64,000 nt of DNA from Nepenthes gracilis (taxonomy: Eukaryota > Streptophyta > Magnoliopsida > Caryophyllales > Nepenthaceae): the NCBI GenBank assembly GCA_033239525.1, contig BSYO01000016.1, positions 3,005,333 through 3,069,332 on the forward strand, in the 5' to 3' direction. Numbering within the stretch: the first letter of the stretch is position 1; each line of letters opens with the position of its first letter. Under the pieces are notes generated by a model. That model was not told the DNA's origin. It did no database searches and saw nothing but the letters and a program-made list of their open reading frames with translations. Positions 1 to 13,600 of the stretch are shown in pieces. Made by a program: the position numbers and the translations under genes.

Positions 1-1209
1 TAAAATTCTATTTGGCATAATATGAAAAGAATTTCTTAATTCTTTCAAATTCCAAAGGAAGTTATGCATGTAATAAGATCACGTGAGGACTTAAACTTAC
101 GAGAAATATAAAAATATATATATGAATATACTTTATGGAAAAAGAAATTATGGAGGAACATTCTATAATTAAGTGATAGGCTAATAAACAGTTCTCCAGT
201 AGAGTGGGAACGAAGAATTTTGGGCTTAATAGTAGAATGTTTTAAGGAAATAAGGAAATAAGACTTTGGATTAAGGATTGTTCAGCAGATAGTATATTTT
301 GGTATGCCTTAATATATTATAGCGAAAAGTCGTTGTCTGCTTCGGTACCGCATGTAGCTATTGGCCCCATCTATAGGGATTGTATGTAGATGGCCCACCT
401 CTGGGTCTTGAATAGGAGGAGATGACTTTTGATTATGTATGAGTAAATACAATCAAATCTACGATTGACTGCTCCTTTAATAAGTAAGGCCTGTTGGCCT
501 TGGTCCCTAACGAAATAAGTTTTTCGGCATGATTTGATGATTAAGAAAAGAAAAGAAAATGAACTAAAGAAATTTGGAATGAATTATGAAAGAATTCTTT
601 TTCGAATCATGTTTTATGATCCCATATGCATAGATGTTCCCTCTTATATGCCTTATTATGATTTTGATTATGAAATTTGTATGTCCTTTGTTATATATGT
701 GTATTGTTGAACAATTGGCTTACTCATTACTGCTTTGTATCCCTCTCAGATGGTCAGCATGAATTCATACCCGATGAGAAGGATTAGAGGATCATTGCTT
801 AGTTTGGGGCTTGGGATGATGTATTTTGGGATTTTTATTTTGTTTTTTGGTATAGATGATAATTCTTTTGGATAAGGAAGATTATATATATATGTATTGT
901 TCTTTTGTATATTATTTCAATAGTGGTGATATGCTCTAATTAGAATACGCTATATTAGATTATGGATTGCTTCCGTAGGTTTTTGTGAAGAGTTTTATGA
1001 GGTTTAGTGGCATCTCTCTATTCCAATAGGATGTTTGGAGTCGTGATGTTTGAAGTCGCATATATGTTGTGGTTTTTAGATCCTGTGTTTGTGATATTTT
1101 GGTTGTATATGTGTGTTGTATAGGATAATTATAGGTTTTATATTAAGCCGACGACCGTATTACAGTCAGAACTCTATCGGATTTTCGATTGGTAATACTG
1201 TACATCACA
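1..1209 (+). mobile_element. LTR of a Ty3/gypsy element, left end outside window
   Basis: The segment ends in CATCACA just before a tRNA-Met type primer-binding site at 1212, and a gag fragment follows, so this is the 5' LTR of a plus-strand element. It contains no ORF. Blocks of it recur inverted near 9490-10679: the stretch at about 960-1020 (TTGCTTCCGTAGG, then GTGGCATCTCTC) is found reversed at 9670-9720, and the stretch at about 330-430 (ATTGGCCCCATC, then GGCCCACCTCTGGG) is found reversed at about 10270-10350. The start lies outside the window, so length and target duplication cannot be read. Confidence 0.75.
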
Positions 1210-1211
1210 AT

Positions 1212-1222
1212 TGGTATCAGAG
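1212..1222 (+). other. primer-binding site (initiator tRNA-Met type)
   Basis: TGGTATCAGAG stands 2 to 4 bases after the LTR end. It is the usual plant LTR-retrotransposon primer site complementary to the 3' end of initiator tRNA-Met; the usual final C is an A here. It fixes the LTR/internal boundary and the plus orientation of this element. Confidence 0.8.
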
Positions 1223-1495
1223 AAGAGTTGGCTCGAGAGATGCCTTAAGATTTTAGTTGATCGACCATAGTTGAGGGCTAGGTTAATTTGATTTGATCCG
1301 AAGTATAGATTGAACTCCCTGTTTAAGTAGTTTCGTTAAGTTTAGTGCAGAAGTCTAACCATATTGTTAATATATAATTATAGGGATTCAGAATATTAGG
1401 CCAATGAAGAAGCTCTGGAGCCGGTTCTTGTCCAAACTGAGAAGAGGAGTATTTGAACATTATGGGATGGATGGCCAACATTATGGAATTAATAG

Positions 1496-1886
1496 CTCTT
1501 GGACATCGGCAGCTTGAGCCAACCCCAGCCCCCGCTCCAGCTCCAATTGAATCCAGGGGCTACAGCATATGACTGGTTCAACAATGAAAGAGCACTTGGA
1601 GTTTTGGGAAATCCAGATCCAGTCAAAGCAGAGATGTGGATTAGAAGAATTGAGAAGATCTTCGCTATTATTCGCTCCCCAGAAGAAGACAAGGTGACTT
1701 TTACGGCGTACAAGTTGGAGGGTGAGGCTGACCACTGGTGGTCGGTGCAGAAAGGAGTTATGGGAGTCCCTGAGGACCAAATCACTTGGAAAATGTTCAA
1801 GGTGGAATTCTTGAATAGTATTTTCTGACCAGCCTACTAGAGCAGTAGAAGGACGAGTTTTCACGACTACAGCTAGGAAATAGTTT
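1496..1886 (+). pseudogene. Ty3/gypsy gag fragment
   Basis: The frame 1496-1828 encodes a retrotransposon gag core: a DPVKAEMWIRRIEKIF block followed by KVTFTAYKLEGEADHWW, the typical start of the Retrotrans_gag domain, in which the capsid protein packages element RNA. There is no usable ATG: a stop lies at 1493-1495 in the same frame and the first leucine codon is TTG. A stop at 1826-1828 cuts the frame, and gag-like sequence fades by about 1886, where a reverse-oriented LTR begins. No protease or RT follows on this strand. Dead remnant. Confidence 0.8.
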
Positions 1887-2381
1887 TTATACACTTATCT
1901 TAACGTTGATTTGTCAAAAAATAGTTTGAATTCAAATAAAATCAACTTAGATTAACTTTCTCCTCCTTTTTTTCTCTTATTCTCTCTCTTTTTCTCTTAT
2001 CTTTCTTTCTGTTCTCTCAAAATTTGACAAAAATTAGCAGAATTTGCCAATGTCCTATATAAAGATTGTGGCATGTGCGTCAATAAGACACGAATCAGGC
2101 GCATATACTTTTATAAGCATGCTATAGTTCCTAACAAGTGTACTTTAAGTGTCATTATTTTTAACTAAATATACACGAGTGCCTCTCATGGGTACCTCTG
2201 ACATAGTAATTTTGTCTAAAATATACTCATTCGCAGATCAAATGTACATCAAGTGTCACTGGAATCTAATCTATTTCGTTCTAACATTTAATTTTTAACT
2301 CAAATTTGACGTTAACCTTGACAATTTAATTATTTACACAAATTGTATTATAAAAATAAATCTTAGGGTTTTGGTTTTACA
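1887..2381 (-). mobile_element. partial 3' LTR of a minus-strand Ty3/gypsy element
   Basis: Read on the minus strand, the LTR starts TGTAAAACC at 2381, directly after a purine-rich stretch that follows the pol remnant. It has a U3 with words such as GCATATGCGCC, a TATA-like CTTTATATAGG (about 2055-2065), then a GA-rich leader (seen on the plus strand as a CT tract at about 1955-2030). It is cut off at about 1887 against the gag fragment. The left edge is uncertain. Confidence 0.6.
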
Positions 2382-3064
2382 TTTCATCTATCCTTATAAA
2401 AATTTGGCATTCAAAATTTATGTGCCTCAGTGAAGAATTGTTTTTCTCAAATTTAATATTCTGATTCTCATGTGACTTTATTTTAAGAATTATTTTTTCA
2501 TAATACATTGTGCAAAGGAATAATTTTGGTGCAGAGTACTCAATCCCATTGTCTTAAAATTTGAACTAGTTTTTCACATAGGTCAAGCACTTATTGATTC
2601 TCAATGATTCAGACTTGATGATATGGAAAAGACCATAAACATTTTTACAAAGCACTGAGACACCAAAAACATTATGAACGTTTTCTAAGTCTAGGGGTAA
2701 GGTTAATATATAAGCCACTATTTCAATTCCATTCAAAAGCTCGAATGGTCTATTGAATATTGGTGTCGATTTCCCCGTTGATTCAAATATGGAGACTCTC
2801 TCTGATGAAGATATATTTAAAAATACATGATCTCTAACTTTGAAGCTCAATTGGGTCCTCCTATAGTTCGCAGAACTCTTTTATTGGTTTTAAACAACTT
2901 GAAATCTATTTTGTATAAAGTGAATTTCATCCAATGCCTCCTAGATCATCTTTGGTTCCAAAAGTCTTTGATATTTGATTTTCCCTCAACGAATTGAGGA
3001 AAGATATCTTTTTTCATGTAGTACTTCAAAAGGTGCTATATTAATGCTTGACTAATAATTATTA
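2382..3064 (-). pseudogene. pol 3' end: integrase C-terminal fragment
   Basis: The minus frame 2850-2566 begins MSFKVRDHVFLNIS and continues with RPFELLNGIEIVAYILTLP and ENVHNVFGVSVL. This is the GPY/F-type C-terminus of chromovirus integrase (family pattern: FKVGDxVFLxIS, GPFEIL, VAYxLxLP, VHxVFHVSxL). Further on the same strand, weaker homology runs to FECQIF before the 3' LTR, matching the usual FEDEI-like end of pol. The fragment breaks at 3064, where a plus-strand LTR starts. Core integrase is absent. Confidence 0.75.
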
Positions 3065-3065
3065 T

Positions 3066-3860
3066 TGTAACACTTGATTTCTTTAATTTATATTTATATT
3101 ATTATAAATTGGGTTAATATGAAAATTAATTATATAATAAAATTTTTATAAAAAAATTAAAATTTTGAAAATCAAATTCAACACCTAATAGGTGCCTGTG
3201 TTTTGCTTGTGCATGTTTTAGATAAGATTTTTCAAACTTGAAAGGCACAGATGGGGTGCTCATTCCCGGTTCGAGTAGAATAGATTGTTCCTAAGGTACA
3301 TCTTATGCAACGCTTGTGCATGATTTAACACGGTATGATGTCTGATGTATACCTTATTGATATTCCTATTTTGATTTGGGTATAAAAGTTCAGCTTTGTC
3401 TTATTTTTGTCATTTGTAAGGAAAAAGATAGAGAAGAAAAAGAAAGAGAATGGAAGAAGAGGAAAAAGAGAAAGAGGAGTAGGAAAGATATTTTGAAATT
3501 ATTTCGCATCAGATCTAATAAAATTGAGATTTAAAGTAAATATATCTAAATATATTATCTATTCTATTGTTTAAATCTTCTAGTTTTATGTCCAATTCTT
3601 ATTTAAATGTACGTGCCTATTTTCTTTTTACTCATTTTTTAAATATAATTACAATGATATATATTTTACCGAATGTTTTGAGATTTTGTAGAATTTTATC
3701 ATTTAAAAATTTTGTTTGCTTCACCGAACAATTAGGTATTTTGGAGGACTATATTACTATATATAGACTATTACAACATGACTTGAGCAAGTAATTAAAG
3801 AAATAATTAAATAAATTTGAATAAAATTTATTTTTTCCTTTTGAATTAAACAAAACTTAA
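3066..3860 (+). mobile_element. plus-strand LTR (U3 and R portion) inserted in the pol fragment
   Basis: TGTAACACTTGA at about 3067 interrupts the minus-strand integrase fragment. Downstream are GGTGCCTG and GTGCATG words, a TATA box TATAAAAG at 3381-3388, and a GA-rich tract at 3420-3482. The order TG start, short repeated words, TATA, purine leader recurs in many LTRs of this window. I cannot place the 3' end; similarity becomes unclear after about 3860. Confidence 0.55.
3381..3388 (+). promoter_or_regulatory. LTR TATA box
   Basis: TATAAAAG in the LTR beginning near 3067, about 40 bp upstream of the GA-rich tract that would be the first transcribed segment. Inferred from position and consensus only. 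Confidence 0.45.
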
Positions 3861-4740
3861 ATAACCGAAATGACTAGGTTGAACTTGAATAAAAGCAAAT
3901 TCAAATCCATGCAATATTCATGAGGCCCAACAGCAAGCGTAGGATCCATCAAAACTACCTTATATTGTCTACAAATAAATCATTTTGATAATCTGCTTTT
4001 TCTAAACCTATCTATAAGTAGAAATTATCCATCAACACCCAAAGAGTGATAACATAAAGCATGTATAAAGTCCATATTGATAAATATACATCCCAAATAA
4101 TATAGACTATAAGCATATCAACTAAACAAAAATCTCAACATGATCCTCTTAGTAATTCCAAATAGATGTCCAAACAACAAAATAATAACATAGGTCTTGA
4201 ATCTTCTACATATAAAGTCTTAGAAGTAATCCTAAGACCTCTTAATCTAAAAGGTTGGAAAATAAAATAAATTATGAATCTAAAACTTACTCAGTATATA
4301 CATGCGATAATAAATACATATGCATAAAATAGAATAAATGAGTGATAAACAATAAAACACGTTCAAAATCTAATAGGTTAAATGTCCAACAATCGATGTC
4401 CACATAATGAATGTTCAAATGTGATTTTGTTTACAAACTTTATGATTTATATATGAATATCAAATAATACAAAATAATATGAAATCATCTAAATATTCAA
4501 ATATCACAAGATTTTAAAAGCTTAAAAATTCAAAATTGAATAATTTTGAAAACTATGTCAAAACCTGCAAATTTTAAAAAGTCAAGCATACCAAATATCA
4601 AATATGATGTGGGTCAAAATCTCAAATTCTAAAATATTTTAAAATATGAGAATCAATGGCCAAAAAATTAATTTTGAGGAAGGGTTATACATACTCTAGG
4701 TAATATTAAACCAAAATATTATCATTTAAAACTCAAGGCA
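3861..4740. other. AT-rich LTR debris, no gene
   Basis: No coding signal on either strand. Words such as CATGATCCTCTTAG and ACTTACTCAGTATATACATG resemble, in order, the reverse LTR at 9890-10010 (ACTGATCCTCTAC, ACTCAATAAAGCATAATA). This is therefore probably a further decayed reverse-oriented LTR. Boundaries are not resolvable by eye. Confidence 0.35.
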
Positions 4741-4744
4741 GGCT

Positions 4745-6830
4745 ATCTTATAAAGTATAAATTTCTAATTTATAATTTTTATCATGATCAATTAAATTAA
4801 GATAATAATATTTTTGAGATTAAATAAAAATTTGTGTCAAAATTAATTTTCTAATTGAATCACATCATGTCAAATAATACCCGATTGGTGCCTGAGCATA
4901 GGCACACGTGAGTTGTGGGCAGAAAGGGCACGCTTGAAGAATATCTCTAGGGTATTCACGCATATTTTTGACAAATTACTAATACTTGATGTTCACTCGA
5001 GAAATGCAGATGCACAATTTTAATAGATTGATAATGGCTAATGCACGTTTAAGGGATACTCGTGCATCATATAAATTTTGTTTCAATGCCTAATGCATAT
5101 CTGATTGATATACATGGGCCCATTTTTTATATAAATTCCAACTATTCAATTTTTAGTTATTTTTATTAGATTTTGGAGAAAAGAGAGAGAAAGAATTAGA
5201 ATAAGAGAGAAAGAAAGAGAAAAGGCTAGATGAGGAGATTTCATGTGAATTTAAGTAAGATATTGGTGATTCTCAATTTAAGGCAATTGCATTTCAAATC
5301 TCCATTTTTCTTATTGCTATTTTTTAAAACTTTAAGTGTATTTATTATATAAATTACTCATACATTGAGTAATTATTATTATCATTTATTATTTCAATTA
5401 TTTCTAAGTTTATACTTCACTTTCATGTACTCTCATTTTTATTTTTTATAATTTTTATAAAGTTCATATACTTAATCCGCATACATTATATTTCTCAAGT
5501 TAGTTTCTACACAAAAGCTAATGCATGTTCTAAAATCATATTTAAATACTTTTATATGCTTTAATTTTGGTATATAATGCACAAGCATGTTCTAAATCAT
5601 AATTATATGCTCTGCTTATCTTGAGTTTGCTCTAAATTATTCCTGTATGATTCATAGCTAAAATGAAGTGATTAAATTTCATAAAAACCATAAAAATACC
5701 TGCATTTTATAAAATGGACAACATTTGCATGTTTTAAATTTCATAACATGATTTTATATACTTTAAAATCCCATAATTTACCCCCTCCATAAATTACAAA
5801 CTACTGTATGTTAAGAATTTGTAGGATTATGAATAAAACTCCACAATTAGTTGAAGGAGAAGGATATTTTTTTTGTATGAAAAAATATAAAAGATTTTTT
5901 GTATTTGCATAAAATTTTTCATTTCTTCATGCATGGACCATTGTAAAAATTAGATGTGATATATTATGATATGAATTAATATATTGTAATGTTAATCAAT
6001 GTTTAAACCTATCATTCGCGGGTTGATAATAGTACTCGATCCTGTTTATAGGGTTATATATATAACAACCCATCTATAAGTCTTGAATAATAGCGTAAGA
6101 ATTTTATTTTATAAAAAAATTTATAAGTTGAGTTTTGATTATTTCCTTATTTATTAGTGAGACCCTACTTATCCTTAGTTTATAAAAATTTACATTATTT
6201 GAGGATATTTTATGATGCATTGTTTAGAGAAATAAAAATTAAATTAACAGCCTAAAGTTTATACATGAATATTGTGAAAATTATATGACATTGTACCAAA
6301 TTGTAACTCTTGTTCCTCCCATCATGTTTTGATGTAAATTTATATTCGATTATAAAAAAAGTATATATCTTATGGAGTGATTGACTCACTCCTTTTTGAT
6401 TTTTACCATCATTTTAGGTTAAAAGATTTAGGACATACTTGCAAGTGACAAGAGAAATAAAAGAGTTGTTCAAGGAATAGAAATAGGACTTGTGATATTG
6501 GATGATGAACTTTTGTATCAAAATTGTAGATTTAGGATATTTATATTGCCTTTGTTAAATAGTTCTATATAAATTGTTATTGTGATGTTTTGTTGATGAT
6601 TTAGTTGGATTTTGGTTTTATCCAATTGTGTGTCTATGTTTTATATTTGCTTGCTCTGATTTTAGAGCAGGATATATTTTTACATATGTTTTGAGATCAT
6701 GGCATGGTCAGTATTCAGAGCTACTTTGAGTATGGCACTTTGGGTCTTGTGATTTGATTAATTTCTTTATTTCAGATTGCTTGTTGATTTTGATTGAATA
6801 GTTCACGTTTGATATTTATTTGAAATTTTA
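4745..6830 (+). mobile_element. plus-strand LTR, decayed
   Basis: It repeats the U3 layout of the LTR at 3067: GGTGCCTGAGCATAGGCAC near 4886, a TATA box TTATATAAAT at 5128-5137, and a GA-rich leader at 5165-5225. Further in, TTTATAGGGTTATATATATAAC and CATCTATAAGTCTTGAATA (6045-6092) match the LTR at 365-415 in the same orientation. No ORF. The start is set by analogy and the end is unknown (about 6700-6830). Confidence 0.5.
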
Positions 6831-6938
6831 TTTTGATGGTAAAATAAATAATAAAATTTTAAAAAATAAAACAAAGAACTAAAATCCGATTCTAATAAAT
6901 TTGGATAATAAGACAAAGAATTCGATTTTGGAGACATG

Positions 6939-8042
6939 ACAGTCTGCATATATACTTTATAAATAGGGTCAAATACTATTTTCTTTTATAACCTATGAGA
7001 ATATGTATGATTTTGGAGACCTTAGAACATATTATTCTGTTCAAATTCTTACAATAGTTTTCAAAAAAAATAATAAACGGTGGATTCTTTAACATATATA
7101 AAAATAATTTCTCTCAATAAGAAAAATATGAATTTAAAACTTTTCACTCCATGAGAAAATAAAAATACAAAATTATTTTTTATGTGGGGAAGTATGAATC
7201 TCATATCCAAACCAAAATACTACTCTAAAGGTCTTACAGTGAATATTAATATACAAAACAAAATGCACAAATTTTATTATTTTTTTCCACTAATATTTTT
7301 GTATATAAATATTTTATCTCATAATATTCATTTATTCTATGAAAAATGAACAAATTTTTTTAAACTTTTAGTAAAACCCAAGAAAAATCTCAAAATATTT
7401 GATAAAAATCACATGCATATAATAATATTTAAAATAGTCTTATAATTGGTTATATGCATTACAATAAAACAAGTATCATAAATAAAATTGAAGAATATAT
7501 AAAATAAATCAAATAATAAGTTTAGAAATACTTACTTTTTATCACTAATCTATTTGATCTGACAAGATAATGCTCTAAAATCATATTCCTTCTCTTCATC
7601 TCTTTTTTCTTCTCCTTCTTTTTCTCTCGTTTTGTTCTCTACTCTCCCATTATTTCTCACAAAAATGGAAAAAAAAAAAATAGTGTATCTAACCCTTATA
7701 TATCACAATCGGCACAGAAGCACTAAATAGGTATGCGTCAAGTGATATTCCTCTGCATAGGTGCATACGTGCACCACATTATGAGCTAATATTGTTCCTA
7801 AACCTCGCATGACTGCCAACAAAGGTGCATATGAGGCACCCCTGTTCTACAATAAGCACGCATAAGCACCTTAGAGGCATCCCTCAATTGTGTCACTATT
7901 GTCCACAATACTCATAAGTGTGAGTTAGGCATCGAACCTAATTCTAAAAAAGTATGCTCTTTTATCATATAATTATTTTTTAAAGTGATTCAAATTTATA
8001 TTAATGATATCATGATTCTTATTTGAAAACTAGGCATTAACA
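6939..8042 (-). mobile_element. 3' LTR of a minus-strand Ty3/gypsy element
   Basis: Read on the minus strand, a purine-rich AAGGAGGGGAGAT (8043-8055) is followed by TGTTAATGCC at 8042, a classical polypurine tract/LTR junction. Next come a U3 with GTGCGCC-like words, a TATA-like TGATATATAAGGG (about 7692-7705) and a GA-rich leader (7590-7650 as CT on the plus strand). The likely terminal CA reads as TGACAGTCTGC near 6939 on the plus strand; this end is inferred. Confidence 0.6.
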
Positions 8043-8437
8043 ATCTCCCCTCCTTATAAAATTTTGTTTTTAAAATTTTTGTACCTTAATGTTTGAAAGG
8101 GTAAGAGTATTTCTCTTGAATCTCATTATCACGTTCCTAAGTAGTTTTCTTTAATAAATGATTCCTCCAAATCACCTTATCCAAAAGAATCAACTTGGTG
8201 CGTAAAATTTAATCTCCTTTCTCCAAAATTTGAATCTGAACCTCATCATATGTCAAAATTTCTTCGATTTGTAATTGTTCACATTCTATAATGTGGGAGG
8301 TGTTATACATATACTTCCACAGCGCCAGAATATAAAAGATATCATGACAATCTGTCAAACTAGGAGGTAATGCTAATATATAAGTTATTTCTCTAGCCCA
8401 ATGCAATATCTCAAATGGTTCAAGAAACATCAAATTT
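8043..8437 (-). pseudogene. pol 3' end: integrase C-terminal fragment
   Basis: The minus frame 8433-8209 starts MMFLEPFEILHWAREITYIL, then ALPPSLTDCHDIFYIL, and ends near EEILTYDEVQIQILEK. It is a clear match to the chromovirus integrase tail (GPFEIL, VAYxLALPPSL, VHDVFHVSxL, LTYEEVPVQIL). Frameshifted remains of the last pol segment lead to the polypurine tract at 8043-8055. It stops abruptly at 8437, where a plus-strand LTR begins. It may be the missing tail of the same-strand pol body at 15236-17880. Confidence 0.8.
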
Positions 8438-9489
8438 TGTAAGGTTTACGTGTTCAATTTATGATAATTGTGATTAAATAAGAAAATATAATAAAAAATG
8501 AGGTCAAAAATCGATTTAGTTTCGGCTTTGAGTAGCACTTGAGGTATGCCTAAGGCACGCTCGAGCGCAAGACCTAGTAGGGCTGCGCTAAAAAGCACTT
8601 GACTAGCGCTCGAGCACCAGTCTGGGTATTTACACCCACGCAATCAGCGTTTTTGCCACTTTTTGTAGAAAGAGGGAGAGAGGAGAGAGAGAGCACGAAG
8701 GTAGAGAGAGAAAAGGAAATTAAAGCTCTCGGGTCCATTTTTGGGGGGAAGCTAGTTAAGAAATTCGTAGATTGGGTCGAGACAACTGCATTTTTTACTT
8801 TTCTTTTTTGGTTGCTCATTTATTGCTATTCCTTCGAGGTATTTTTATTCAAATGGCCGTCTAAACTTAAACTTTGAAGAATACGTGCTAAATATATATA
8901 TAAGTCGATTTGCTTTCCAATTTTGAAGTATATATGTGAAAAATGTGTTTGCATGCTAACTTTACCTTCCAATTTGAAGAACACACCTGATAAATGTACA
9001 CGCATGTGATTTTTTCTCGTGAATTCCAGGTTTATGTGAAATATATCTTTGAATCGAAACCCTAGCTTCGTGGATGTTTTCATTTCTAGTAATTTGAAAT
9101 TTTATCACATGTATTTCGTATATGTTGCCTTATATGTTTGAAAAATTATGTTTGGTACATTGTATGTCAAATTTATGGTCCGAGAATTATAATATTTATG
9201 TTTTTACAATGTAGTAAAATTTTCCTGATTTTCTCTAAGCTCAATGTCAATTTATAAATGTATTTGAAATTATATAAATACCATATGACAAGAACAAATA
9301 TATATGCATTGAAAAGAATTATGAATGTATGAAAGGGAACTCTACAATTTGTTAAGATTTATGAACCGTTATCCAAATGGTGAGAATTAAGTATTATGAT
9401 GCTAAGTGTGGAGTTTTCCTCAAGAAAAGTTAAGAAATTTGACCAATGATCGTTCAGCGGGTAGTATTCTTTGGCATACTTTAAAAGAG
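8438..9489 (+). mobile_element. plus-strand LTR with GCGCTCGAGC-rich U3
   Basis: It starts TGTAAGGTTTACG at 8438 inside the integrase fragment. The U3 (8540-8645) carries CGCTCGAGCG at 8559 and GCGCTCGAGC at 8606. A GA-rich leader lies at 8668-8716. Near its right edge, GTTCAGCGGGTAGTATTCTTTGGC (split here as GTTCAGCGGGTAG and TTCTTTGGC; 9451-9475) matches the LTR at 278-305. It is broken at about 9489 by a reverse LTR. Confidence 0.6.
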
Positions 9490-10679
9490 TGCAGTAGTAT
9501 ATCGATAATTGCCCATTTAGAATTGTGACCTAATACAAAACCTATGAATATCCTATGAAACATACAAAACAATCTATACAAATACCAATACATAATCATA
9601 AAAAAAAATTGCCAACACAAAATCCAAAATAAATTGCACCAACAACATAACTTTGGACTCCAGGTTAGAATAGAGAGATGCCACTAAGCCTCAGAGTGCC
9701 CTTCAAACCTACGGAAGCAATCTAAAGATCCACAATATTAGAATCTGATAAAGATATCACTACAACTGTAATATTGACAATAGAACGAATATAAAAGTAT
9801 ACAATCTTTCTATTTTTAAAAGAATCATTAACTAAGCCAAAAATACAAAATATAGTTCCCCCAAAGTATAAAATATATCATCTCCAGGCCTAAGCTAGGT
9901 ACTGATCCTCTACTTCTCATTGGGTAGTAATTCGTACTGATCATCTGAGGAGGTTAACAAAATAGTAAGGAGTGAACCAAAACTCAATAAAGCATAATAT
10001 AATAAAGTACATGCAAAATTTTATTTTCAAAACAAAATAATGCATATATGAAGGACAGAAATGCATATAAGATTATAAATCATGATTCAGAAAAGAATAC
10101 TTTCATGATTTGTTTTAGTTTCCTTTAGTTTATTTCCTTTTTCTTTTCTTAGTTATCAATTTATGCCTAAAACGTATTTCGTTTGGGGTCTAGAGGTCAA
10201 TAGGCCTCACTGATAAATGAGCGGTCGGTCGTAACCTAGATTATATTTGCTCCTATATAATCAAAGGTCATCTCTTCCTATTCAAGCCCCAGAGGTGGGC
10301 CGTTTACATACAATCCTTATAGACGGGGCCAATAGCCACAAATGGATCCAAAACAGACAACAACCTTTCCTTATAATATACCAATGCATGTCAGAAAATA
10401 TCACCCGTTATAAAATATGGTTAGAATAATTTTTGAGTTTCCACTGTAATAGTTATGGTATGTCAAAGTTTATTACCTGTTGAACAATCATCTATCCAAG
10501 TTCTTAATTTCTTATTTCTTTAGGAAGTTCTGCTTTTAAGTACAAAATTCTTCCTTCTCACTCTATTAAAAAACAGTTGAATCAGTCCATCAATTCTTTA
10601 TTCCGAATAACGGTTCATAAATCTATTACTTAATAACAGAATCTCCTCCATCATTAGATTTCTTTCCATAAGCATATTT
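9490..10679 (-). mobile_element. reverse LTR, right part split off by a nested LTR
   Basis: TGCAGTAGTATATCG at about 9490 is the reverse complement of an LTR end (compare AATACTGTACATCA at 1194-1207). The segment is an inverted copy of much of the LTR at 1-1209: CTACGGAAGCAATC (9710), CCCCAGAGGTGGGCC (10287), GGGGCCAATAGC (10325). It stops at 10679 and its continuation is at 14633. No coding content. Confidence 0.7.
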
Positions 10680-13600
10680 TGTTACGTCCCACATTCTTAT
10701 ATTCATTTTAATCATAGGAAAATTGTACTTATCTTAATAATTTATAAATCACAACAAACTATAATATATAGGATCCAAAATACAATAATAAAAATTATCA
10801 ATGGCCCTGACATTCATTCAACAATAATATGAATGTAACTTGTGATAAAGAAAAATATCAACTAAAATTTTAAACTCATCATACAAAAATTATATCAAAA
10901 CTTACAAGATAACCATAAAAAATTTACGAACATATTTCTAAACTATCAATACTAAAAACTTGCATTTTTGAGATGCTTATAAAGTTACAAGTTCTTACAT
11001 AATTACTTGAACTAAACTAATTACATTATTACAAATTATCACACACTTATTGGTTCTTCTTTACTTTTATTTATCAAGATTAAACTTTTACGAAATATCT
11101 GGAAGAAAAGAAAATAGTAAGAGAGTGAGCTAAATATTCAACAAGAATATAATAGTTAATAACATGCATATTTATCTTTAAAATAATTTATAATGAGGAG
11201 TATGGATCAAGATACATGTAAAAATACATATATACTTTTAGAACATTTTCATAATGTAATTGGTTTTTCTTTTTCTTGTATTTAATTTTTATTATTTGTT
11301 AGCACATTCTTACCTTACATATATTGAGAAATCAGGGCTAGTAGGTTTTATCAGCTAATGAAGTATTTGATCGATATCCGGATTGTATTCACTCAACACA
11401 ATCAAAGGCCAAAATCGCATAACACAGCGATACTTTCTTCCTTATTTATATTCCAAAGATAAAATTGATTATGTTCACTTCACACAATCAAAAGTCCTAT
11501 CTTCTTTATTTATATCCCAAAAATATGATGGTATTACCTATTGTCTCCCGGTAGACGAGGCTAAAATCATACAACGATACTTATTTGGACAACGATCTGC
11601 ATTATAATATTTTAAGGCATATCAGAGAATACTATCCGTTGAAATAAATTCTTGATTCAATTTCTTTACTTCTTAAAATTTCGTAGTAAAAATCCTGATT
11701 CATAGTCTTACTTCTTCTTCTTAATTTTCTCATCTTAGAAAAAATTTAAATTTTCTTAGTATCATATTAGCTTTCACTCGTGCACAAATATATCATATAC
11801 ATTTGTAATAAAATCATAATAAAACATATCATATATTTTCATAATAAAATCATATCAATGCATAATATAAGTTCGTATACATTTTAACATGTGTTAAACT
11901 TATATTTAGACTACATATTATTCAATTTTTGATCTATAAATTTCATAATTTACTAGTTCACTAATCGGTTTGATTCTATTTTATCTCTTTAAACAGTTTG
12001 ATCATAAATCCGATTTATGGATCGATTTGATTTTTTATAATATTTTGCCGACTCTATCACGTGAGTTGGTTTACCATTATTCATATAATAAGTGGACGAT
12101 TCATCATTCAAAAGAATTATATATAAATTGGTTCACTTACCAAATTAGTCGGTTTATTAAAAATCGGTTCATTAAATATTTTTAACATCTAGTTCTTATA
12201 ATAGCCAACCGATTTACATGATATATCATTTGATTACTAATTTAACATACTCAAATAGCAAAATAGTCAATTAAGTGCAAATCGGCCGGTTTAGTGGCAA
12301 TTTTAGTTCTAGGGCCGGTTCAACGACCAAATTGAGGTGTTTTTGGAAACCTTTTACATGGTGAAAGATCAACCCTAAAACTAAATAATATGACCAGGTT
12401 GACTTCTGGTTCAACTGGTGCATGGCCGGTTCAGTCCATCTAATGGGCTGCTAGATTCAACATCCATATGGGTGCAGGGTTTGGCTACTCATTTGGGGAT
12501 TCGATTCAGTGGTCCATTCAATCCATTTTTATAAGCTGACTTTACACTATCTTAACAAGGGTCTTAACTAGTTAGTGACTAATTTTGAGCTGGTTTGGTG
12601 GTCGGATGGAGGCCAGATTGGCCTAATTTTTCCAAACTGCCAATCTTAGCATAATTACTGAAATTAGTCTAGCTATCAATATGAAATCCAGTTCAGTGAT
12701 TAAATCACCATGAAAAATTATTTCCCATATTTTTCCCGAATCTGTATAAAATTTTGGACCGGCTCATATAAATTTTTTATTTTTATTATTATTCGATTCA
12801 AAGTTATACACTACTCTTTCATGCACAACTCTGCTTTAGGCTGGTTCAATGACGCTTTCTTTTCTTTTGAGTTGATAAAATTATGTCAATTTTATGGTAT
12901 AATATTGGTTCATTTAAATATCTTACATAATTTTTGTAGAATTTGAATCGGCCTAAAATGTGGTGAAAACAGCAGCCAAAATCAGCACTTGTATCTACTC
13001 TGTTTTCATCAAGTTCAATTTGCCCGTCTATATTGTTTACATTAAACCGGACGGTTTCATGAAGAATTATTTCAAAATAAAAATATGATAATTTAGCCAA
13101 CATATTAAAATTTTTTCAACAAATTTTTGATGTGATAAATCAGTTATTAACAGTATGTAAAAGTTAGTATATTAGCAATCATAACAGCAGGTTACAAAAC
13201 CAACTTCATGATATATGTTTTTAAACTTTGGCTATTCTAGTATGGTAACAGCAACGATATTTGTAGAATAAAAATATAGTGATTTAACTAACATCTTAAA
13301 GTATATTTAGTCAAAAAATTTCATGACATGAATCAATCAAATAAGGCATGTAAAAATTTGAATATCAACATGGTGTAGTATAGTTTAGCAATAGAGTTCT
13401 ATTTTGACATATTGTTGAACTTTACTCCTTCTAGTATGGATTTAGTGAGAATTTTAAGTATTGTACAGACAATACTTCAAGATAATATCAATAATTTAAC
13501 AACAAATTAAAGAGAGAGAGGAATTCTTACCCAATTTAATGTAGAATGATTTTTGGAACTGCTTCTCAAAACTGTCGAGCAGTTTCTTAGTTCTATTTTC